Origin: Desulfuromonadales bacterium
GTDB lineage: Bacteria; Desulfobacterota; Desulfuromonadia; Desulfuromonadales; BM103
Direction: 5' to 3'
Length of the DNA stretch: 17,910 bases
Assembly: GCA_030614505.1 (NCBI GenBank)
Contig: JAUWTX010000014.1
Coordinates: 1 to 17,910 of the forward strand
Shown here: positions 14,099-17,910 of the stretch, piece by piece
Numbering within the stretch: position 1 is the first letter of the stretch
How the letters are laid out: the number at the start of each line of letters is the position of its first letter
Program-made: the position numbers and the translations under genes
Notes under the pieces: generated by a model
What the model was told of the DNA's origin: nothing
The model's input: only the letters and a program-made list of their open reading frames with translations
Databases searched by the model: none

Positions 14099-14494
14099 GT
14101 GTCATCGCAACGTGCACAAAGGGTGGCAGAGACCATCCATAAAGAACTATCAAGCATGCGGATCAAGGGTCTCAAAGATCCTCGCATCGGTTTTGTCACC
14201 ATTACGTCGGTTGATGTTACTTCCGATCTTCGCCAGGCACGAATCTATTACACCTTGATGGGTAGTCAGGGCGGGATGGGTAGTCAGAGCGGGATGGACG
14301 GGCAGGACGGTCGCAGCCAGACGAAGGCCGGCCTGGACAGTTGCTCTTCATACATTCGCAAGCAACTTGGTCGTATGTTGCGTCTGCGCTTTATTCCTGA
14401 AATTCTCTTCATATATGATGCGTCCTTTGACTACGGTCAGAACATCGAAAGACTTCTCAACGAAGTCAAAACAGACAAACATCAAGATGATTGA
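14099..14494 (+). CDS. rbfA: 30S ribosome-binding factor RbfA
   Basis: A 131-residue RbfA, a cold-shock-associated 16S rRNA processing and 30S maturation factor with a KH fold. Family sequence starts at SSQRAQRVAETIHKELSSM and continues with KDPRIGFVTITSVDVTSDLRQARIYYTLMG; the C-terminal half (SSYIRKQLGRMLRLRFIPEILFIYDASFD) is also typical. Between them lies an unusual Gly/Ser/Gln/Met loop encoded by an 18-bp tandem repeat. The start is GTG 14099: GCAGG (14083-14087) lies eleven bases upstream. An ATG at 14089 is nearer to that site but is out of frame and gives MSKRVIAT, reminiscent of a typical RbfA opening, so a small frameshift near the start is possible. It overlaps nrnA by eight bases. 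Confidence 0.9.
   Translation: MSSQRAQRVAETIHKELSSMRIKGLKDPRIGFVTITSVDVTSDLRQARIYYTLMGSQGGMGSQSGMDGQDGRSQTKAGLDSCSSYIRKQLGRMLRLRFIPEILFIYDASFDYGQNIERLLNEVKTDKHQDD
14261..14296 (+). repeat. rbfA: 18-bp tandem repeat inside rbfA
   Basis: GGTAGTCAGGGCGGGATG (14261-14278) and GGTAGTCAGAGCGGGATG (14279-14296) differ at one base. A decayed third unit follows (GACGGGCAGGACGGTCGC). In frame it encodes GSQGGM, GSQSGM and the related DGQDGR, in the loop between the conserved central beta strand and the following helix. Confidence 0.9.
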
Positions 14495-15443
14495 ACAGGT
14501 CCTGCAAGTTATTGATCGGAGTCAGTCGATTATGGTCGCCTCTCACGAGAGCCCCGACGGCGATGCGATCGGCTCGACCCTGGCTCTGGTGAATATGTTG
14601 CGAGAAATGGGCAAGGATGTCGTCGCCTACAATCGTGACCGTGCTCCGCTGGAGTACGCGTTCCTGCCTGGATTTGATACAGTCGTCAACGAGCTTGATG
14701 AATCGCAAACCTTTGATGCCTGTTTTGTTCTTGATGCCGGGGAGTTGCGACGTGCCGGGAGCTGGATTCGGGAACGCTGTCGGACCCTTGTTAACATAGA
14801 CCACCACCCGTATTCCGAAGACTTCGGCGACCTCTATTACGTCGATATTGAAGCTTGCGCAACCGGTGTCCTGATATATCGCCTGTTGCAGGCCGCAGGA
14901 CATGACATTTCGAGAGACGTTGCCACTTGTATTTATACGGCTATACTCTCCGACACAGGTTCTTTTCGTTACTCCAATGCCAATCCCGAGGCGTTTCAGG
15001 TGGCAGGTGAGATGGTTGGTCTTGGCGTTGATCCATGGTCGATTGCGTCTGGTCTCTATGAAAGCCAGGACCTGGATCGCCTGCGTCTGCTGGCATTATC
15101 TCTGCCCACCTTACGGATTTCAGCCTGCGGCTTGTATGCTTCGATTGCAGTAACTCTGGATATGTACAAAAGTGCCGGAGCGGACGAAGAGCATACAGAT
15201 CGTTTTATCAACTATCCACGTTCGATACGTGGTGTCGAAGTGGCAATCTTTTTCCGACAGCTCACGAAAGACAACTTCAAGGTTGGTTTTCGTTCCAAGG
15301 GTAATATAGACGTCGGTGCGTTGGCGAGGGGCATGAACGGCGGTGGTCATCACAATGCAGCAGGTGCCGAGGTTGAAGGTTCTCTGGAGAGTGTCCAGAA
15401 GTGGGTCTATAATCGCGTCACAGAGCTATTGCCCGGCCAATGA
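14487..15443 (+). CDS. nrnA: DHH-family bifunctional oligoribonuclease/PAP phosphatase NrnA
   Basis: A 318-residue protein of the DHH/DHHA1 phosphoesterase family. Metal-binding motifs are intact: SHESPDGDAIGS (motif I, about residues 18-29), FVLDAG (motif II), NIDHHP (motif III, about 102-107) and AILSDTGSFRYSNA (motif IV). The C-terminal DHHA1 domain ends with the substrate motif NGGGHHNAAGAEV. NrnA degrades nanoRNAs and converts 3'-phosphoadenosine 5'-phosphate to AMP. The start is ATG 14487, overlapping the rbfA stop by eight bases; the end overlaps the truB ATG by four (ATGA). The order rbfA-nrnA-truB is common to many bacteria. In-frame sequence further upstream (from 14367) lies inside rbfA and carries no family sequence. 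Confidence 0.93.
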   Translation: MIEQVLQVIDRSQSIMVASHESPDGDAIGSTLALVNMLREMGKDVVAYNRDRAPLEYAFLPGFDTVVNELDESQTFDACFVLDAGELRRAGSWIRERCRTLVNIDHHPYSEDFGDLYYVDIEACATGVLIYRLLQAAGHDISRDVATCIYTAILSDTGSFRYSNANPEAFQVAGEMVGLGVDPWSIASGLYESQDLDRLRLLALSLPTLRISACGLYASIAVTLDMYKSAGADEEHTDRFINYPRSIRGVEVAIFFRQLTKDNFKVGFRSKGNIDVGALARGMNGGGHHNAAGAEVEGSLESVQKWVYNRVTELLPGQ

Positions 15444-16360
15444 ACGGTGTCCTGATTGTCGATAAACCCCAGGGGGTGACCTCCTTCGATATAGTGCGTC
15501 AGGTGCGTCGCTGGAGTAAGATTCGTCGGGTAGGGCATGCTGGCACACTGGATCCTCTGGCGACCGGAGTTTTGCCGGTTGCTGTCGGTTGGGAGACGCG
15601 CCTGGTCGAGTACATTATGGCCGGCGACAAGACCTACCGGGCGACTCTGCAGTTGGGAGTGACCACCGACAGCCAGGACTCTGAAGGTCAGATTCAGGAA
15701 GAGAAGGACTGGCAGCATGTTGATCGTGCAGCCTTTGATGAAGCCGTTGCTGGTTTTCTCGGTGAGATCGAACAACTTCCGCCGATGTACTCCGCTCTAA
15801 AAAAGGACGGCAAGCCGCTTTACCAGTTGGCCCGTCAGGGGATCGTGGTGGAACGCCAGCTCCGTCCGGTGCACATTGATAGTCTGGTGATAGACGATTT
15901 TGCCCCGCCCTATGTAACCTTCACGGTGCGTTGCAGCAAAGGGACCTATATACGGACCCTTTGTCATGATCTCGGGCAAAAGCTGGACTGCGGCGCTCAT
16001 ATGACAGCTTTACGCCGATTGTCTTGCGGTCAATTTGATGAAACGGTGAGCTACACACTGAAGGAATTGCAGGAATTGGTGGATCAGGGCAAACCTTTGC
16101 CTCTTTTGTCGCCTGCCGAGGCCTTGATTGACTGGCCTGCCTTAGCTGTTTCCGGCCCTGTTCTGGAGCGTTTGCAAGATGGCGTAGCGCCCAATATGGC
16201 AGATCTTGATGTCTCCGGACTTGCCGCCGGTGACCAGGTTCGTTTCCTCTCTGCAGGTGCCTTGGTTGCGGTCGCCCGTTTTGCTCCGGGCGGTCATGGT
16301 AAAAGACCCGGAGACTTTGAAGTTATAAAGGTTTTTCCGCTGGTTGAAGATGATGGATAA
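15440..16360 (+). CDS. truB: tRNA pseudouridine(55) synthase TruB
   Basis: A 306-residue TruB, which makes the nearly universal pseudouridine 55 in the T-loop of tRNAs. The N-terminus MNGVLIVDKPQGVTSFD and the catalytic motif VGHAGTLDPLATGVLPV with nucleophile D38 are diagnostic; YRATLQLGVTTDSQDSEG, LPPMYSALKKDGKPLYQLAR and RCSKGTYIRTLCHDLG follow. A C-terminal PUA-like domain covers about residues 225-306. The ATG at 15440 overlaps the nrnA stop (ATGA). No separate ribosome-binding site of note is visible, consistent with translational coupling. It is the last gene before a 103-bp spacer that carries a candidate promoter for rpsO. Confidence 0.96.
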   Translation: MNGVLIVDKPQGVTSFDIVRQVRRWSKIRRVGHAGTLDPLATGVLPVAVGWETRLVEYIMAGDKTYRATLQLGVTTDSQDSEGQIQEEKDWQHVDRAAFDEAVAGFLGEIEQLPPMYSALKKDGKPLYQLARQGIVVERQLRPVHIDSLVIDDFAPPYVTFTVRCSKGTYIRTLCHDLGQKLDCGAHMTALRRLSCGQFDETVSYTLKELQELVDQGKPLPLLSPAEALIDWPALAVSGPVLERLQDGVAPNMADLDVSGLAAGDQVRFLSAGALVAVARFAPGGHGKRPGDFEVIKVFPLVEDDG

Positions 16361-16364
16361 ATGC

Positions 16365-16395
16365 TTTACTCCATCGGGATTTTGTGGTAGATAAT
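16365..16395 (+). promoter_or_regulatory. Candidate sigma-70 promoter of rpsO
   Basis: A -10-like GATAAT (16390-16395, five of six matches to TATAAT) follows a -35-like TTTACT (16365-16370, four of six) with a 19-bp spacer, which is long. It lies directly after the truB stop, about 70 bases upstream of rpsO, where a separate promoter for this ribosomal protein gene is expected. Confidence 0.4.
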
Positions 16396-16463
16396 GCTTC
16401 TTTAGGGTAGCTAACTGCCGAAAATAACAATAACTCATAGACAAAGATCAAGGAGGTGGCGCC

Positions 16464-16730
16464 TTGCTGGCCACAGAACGTAAACAGGAAATCATTGAGA
16501 AGTTCAAAACCCATGATGGTGACACGGGTTCGCCTGAAGTTCAGATTGCACTTCTATCGGAGCGAATCACATATCTGACGGATCATTTCCGTACCCACAA
16601 GAAAGATCACCACTCTCGTCGTGGTCTGCTCAAGATCGTCGGCCAACGTCGTCGGTTGCTCGATTATCTCAAGAGCAAGAGCGTCGAACGTTATAGCACG
16701 GTGATTAAAGAGCTGGGTATTCGCCGTTAA
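16464..16730 (+). CDS. rpsO: 30S ribosomal protein S15
   Basis: An 88-residue S15, which binds the central domain of 16S rRNA early in assembly. The sequence MLATERKQEII, HDGDTGSPEVQIALLSERI, THKKDHHSRRGLLKIVGQRRRLLDYL and the basic end ELGIRR are the conserved features, full length. The start codon is TTG at 16464, with a near-perfect AGGAGGT (16451-16457) six bases upstream; no ATG or GTG fits. A TTG start on a ribosomal protein gene with so strong a ribosome-binding site suggests fine tuning of initiation. S15 is autoregulated at the level of its mRNA in several bacteria; I do not see a convincing pseudoknot by eye in the short leader. An intrinsic terminator follows six bases after the stop. 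Confidence 0.96.
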   Translation: MLATERKQEIIEKFKTHDGDTGSPEVQIALLSERITYLTDHFRTHKKDHHSRRGLLKIVGQRRRLLDYLKSKSVERYSTVIKELGIRR

Positions 16731-16735
16731 ACCCC

Positions 16736-16780
16736 GGCAGCAAGCTCCTCTTTACCGAGAGCCTGCTGCCTTTTGTTTGT
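16736..16780 (+). terminator. Intrinsic terminator after rpsO
   Basis: GGCAGCAAGCTC (16736-16747) and GAGCCTGCTGCC (16759-16770) form a 12-bp stem with one A-C mismatch and an 11-base loop, followed directly by TTTTGTTTGT. In E. coli a partial terminator at this place lets part of the rpsO transcripts continue into pnp; the same arrangement is seen here. Confidence 0.88.
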
Positions 16781-16794
16781 AAGTGTCGTGGCCG

Positions 16795-16859
16795 GGAGGT
16801 TGTCCGGAGAGAGGTTCTGAGCAGTCTTTCGCATCAGAATCTCTCTCAGGCCATCCTCC
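16795..16859 (+). promoter_or_regulatory. Long irregular stem-loop in the pnp leader, RNase III-type
   Basis: The inner arms 16807-16820 and 16834-16847 pair over 14 bp (one G-U pair) around a 13-base loop. The stem continues outward after a G/A mismatch with CC/GG, a T/C mismatch, TG/CA, a T/T mismatch and GGAGG/CCTCC (16795-16799 with 16855-16859), giving 23 pairs interrupted by three single mismatches. A stem of two helical turns, without a T-tract, between rpsO and pnp matches the position and form of the E. coli pnp leader that RNase III cuts before PNPase represses its own mRNA. Confidence 0.75.
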
Positions 16860-16891
16860 TCTGCCATTTTAGGAAGCAGTAATTTACAGAT

Positions 16892-16908
16892 GGCCGGACA
16901 TGCCGGTC
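16892..16908 (+). promoter_or_regulatory. Second hairpin next to the pnp ribosome-binding site
   Basis: GGCCGG, loop ACATG, CCGGTC form a 6-bp stem (one G-U pair) ending five bases before the AGAGG ribosome-binding site of pnp. It could gate ribosome access. The E. coli pnp leader also has a second, smaller stem-loop near the start codon. Confidence 0.5.
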
Positions 16909-16922
16909 AGAAAGAGGAAAAC

Positions 16923-17910
16923 ATGGCTTATCAAAAAGTCGAAATCGAGTTCAACGGTCAACCATTGACTATGGAAACGGGCAAAATGGCCCGTCAGGCT
17001 GACGGCGCTGTCGTCGTAACTTATGGCGAGACCAAGATTCTCTGTACCGTCGTCTCCGCCACAAAAATGCGTGCAGGGCAGGACTTCTTCCCCCTGACCG
17101 TCAACTACCAGGAAAAATTCTATGCCGGTGGCAAGATTCCTGGTTCTTTCTTCCGTCCTGAGCGAGGCACCACTGAGCGTGAGACGCTGATCTGCCGGTT
17201 GATTGACCGTCCGATGCGCCCGCTCTTTCCCAAGGGCTACATGTTCGAAACCCAGATTATGCCGACCGTTATCTCGGCGGACATGGTCAACGATCCGGAC
17301 ACGCTTGCTATGGTTGCTGCTTCAGCCTCCGTTGCCATCTCCAATATTCCCTTCGAAGGGCCGATTGCTGCCGTTCGTGTTGGCAGAGTAGAAGGCAAGC
17401 TGATTGCTAACCCGACTCTCGAGCAGCAGGAGTTGAGTGATGTTGAAATCATCGTCTCCGGCTCAAAAGATGCGGTGATGATGGTTGAAGGCGAATCTGA
17501 CTTCCTTTCCGAACCAGAGATGCTTGATGCTATCTTCTTCGGTCACGAGTCGCTGCAGCCTTTGATCGCTGCGCAGCTTGAGCTGGCCAAGCTGGTTGGC
17601 CTTGAGAAACGCGAGTTCGTTGTTGCCGAAACTGATGCCGAGTTGGAAGCCAAGGTCACTGAACTGGCAGAAGCCAAGGTCGTGGAAGCTGTCAAGATTC
17701 AGACCAAGCAGGAACGCTATGCCGCCCTGGCTGACAACCGTGCTGCAGTCAAGGAGCAGCTGGCTGAAGAGTTTGAAGGCCGCGAAGACGAGATCAGCGC
17801 CATCCTCGGCTCACTCGAGAAGCGCGTTGTACGCCATATGGTGGCCAAAGATCGCATCCGTATCGACGGCCGCGACATGAATACCATCCGCCCGATTACT
17901 TGTGAGATCG
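16923..17910 (+). CDS. pnp: Polyribonucleotide nucleotidyltransferase (PNPase), 5' part
   Basis: This gene is cut by the window end: 329 complete codons are present without a stop, of an expected length of about 700. PNPase is the phosphorolytic 3'-to-5' exoribonuclease of the degradosome. The N-terminus MAYQKVEIEFNGQPLTMETG, then ARQADGAVVVTYGETKILCTV, FFPLTVNYQEKFYAGGKIPGSFF and RPLFPKGY are hallmarks of the first RNase PH domain (about residues 1-215). The helical linker follows (rich in Glu, Ala, Lys; about 240-305), and KDRIRIDGRDMNTIRPI marks entry into the second RNase PH domain. KH and S1 domains lie outside the window. The start is ATG 16923 with AGAGG five bases upstream, behind a structured leader that suggests autoregulation. 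Confidence 0.96.
   Translation, partial: MAYQKVEIEFNGQPLTMETGKMARQADGAVVVTYGETKILCTVVSATKMRAGQDFFPLTVNYQEKFYAGGKIPGSFFRPERGTTERETLICRLIDRPMRPLFPKGYMFETQIMPTVISADMVNDPDTLAMVAASASVAISNIPFEGPIAAVRVGRVEGKLIANPTLEQQELSDVEIIVSGSKDAVMMVEGESDFLSEPEMLDAIFFGHESLQPLIAAQLELAKLVGLEKREFVVAETDAELEAKVTELAEAKVVEAVKIQTKQERYAALADNRAAVKEQLAEEFEGREDEISAILGSLEKRVVRHMVAKDRIRIDGRDMNTIRPITCEI

Overview
The window is mostly a conserved chromosomal information-processing region. Gene content and order (rimP-nusA-rnpM/ylxR-infB-DUF503-rbfA-nrnA-truB-rpsO-pnp, with an RnpM-L7Ae fusion) suggest a Gram-negative bacterium of the Desulfuromonadia (Geobacter/Desulfuromonas/Pelobacter group, formerly Deltaproteobacteria). This assignment is an inference from protein character and gene order; no search was run.

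Layout. Positions 29-1960 hold a divergent pair, a small DUF2917 protein on the minus strand and a MocR-type (GntR plus aminotransferase fold) regulator on the plus strand, sharing an intergenic region rich in inverted and direct repeats. Positions 1989-4531 (minus strand) hold a CHASE4-type membrane histidine kinase and a Slp-family outer-membrane lipoprotein. From 4612 onward everything is on the plus strand. Positions 4612-8403 hold holC (DNA polymerase III chi), rsmE, trmJ, an unrecognised 136-residue protein and a RlmD-type rRNA methyltransferase, so three of the five are RNA methyltransferases. Positions 8404-8539 hold a perfect 18-bp palindrome and an intrinsic terminator that runs into the rimP ribosome-binding region. 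Positions 8540-16360 are the tightly packed rimP-nusA-rnpM-infB-DUF503-rbfA-nrnA-truB run (transcription elongation, translation initiation, 30S maturation, nanoRNA turnover, tRNA pseudouridylation). Positions 16464-17910 hold rpsO, a terminator, a long irregular stem-loop and the 5' part of pnp, which runs off the window.

No stretch longer than 300 bases lacks a gene. No tRNA, rRNA, CRISPR array, insertion sequence, prophage or defence gene was seen. I do not see a clearly new multi-gene system. The parts most worth a second look are regulatory or structural: the attenuator-like element before rimP, the RNase III-type hairpin before pnp, the GGGAC-W-GTCCC palindromes between rsmE and trmJ, the operator-like repeats before the MocR gene, and a recurring pattern of short tandem duplications at gene edges or within loops (trmJ/136-aa gene, rlmD tail, nusA tail, infB-DUF503 spacer, rbfA loop).

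Several genes use non-ATG starts (TTG for holC, rpsO and the histidine kinase; GTG for rnpM and rbfA), which matters for anyone calling starts here.
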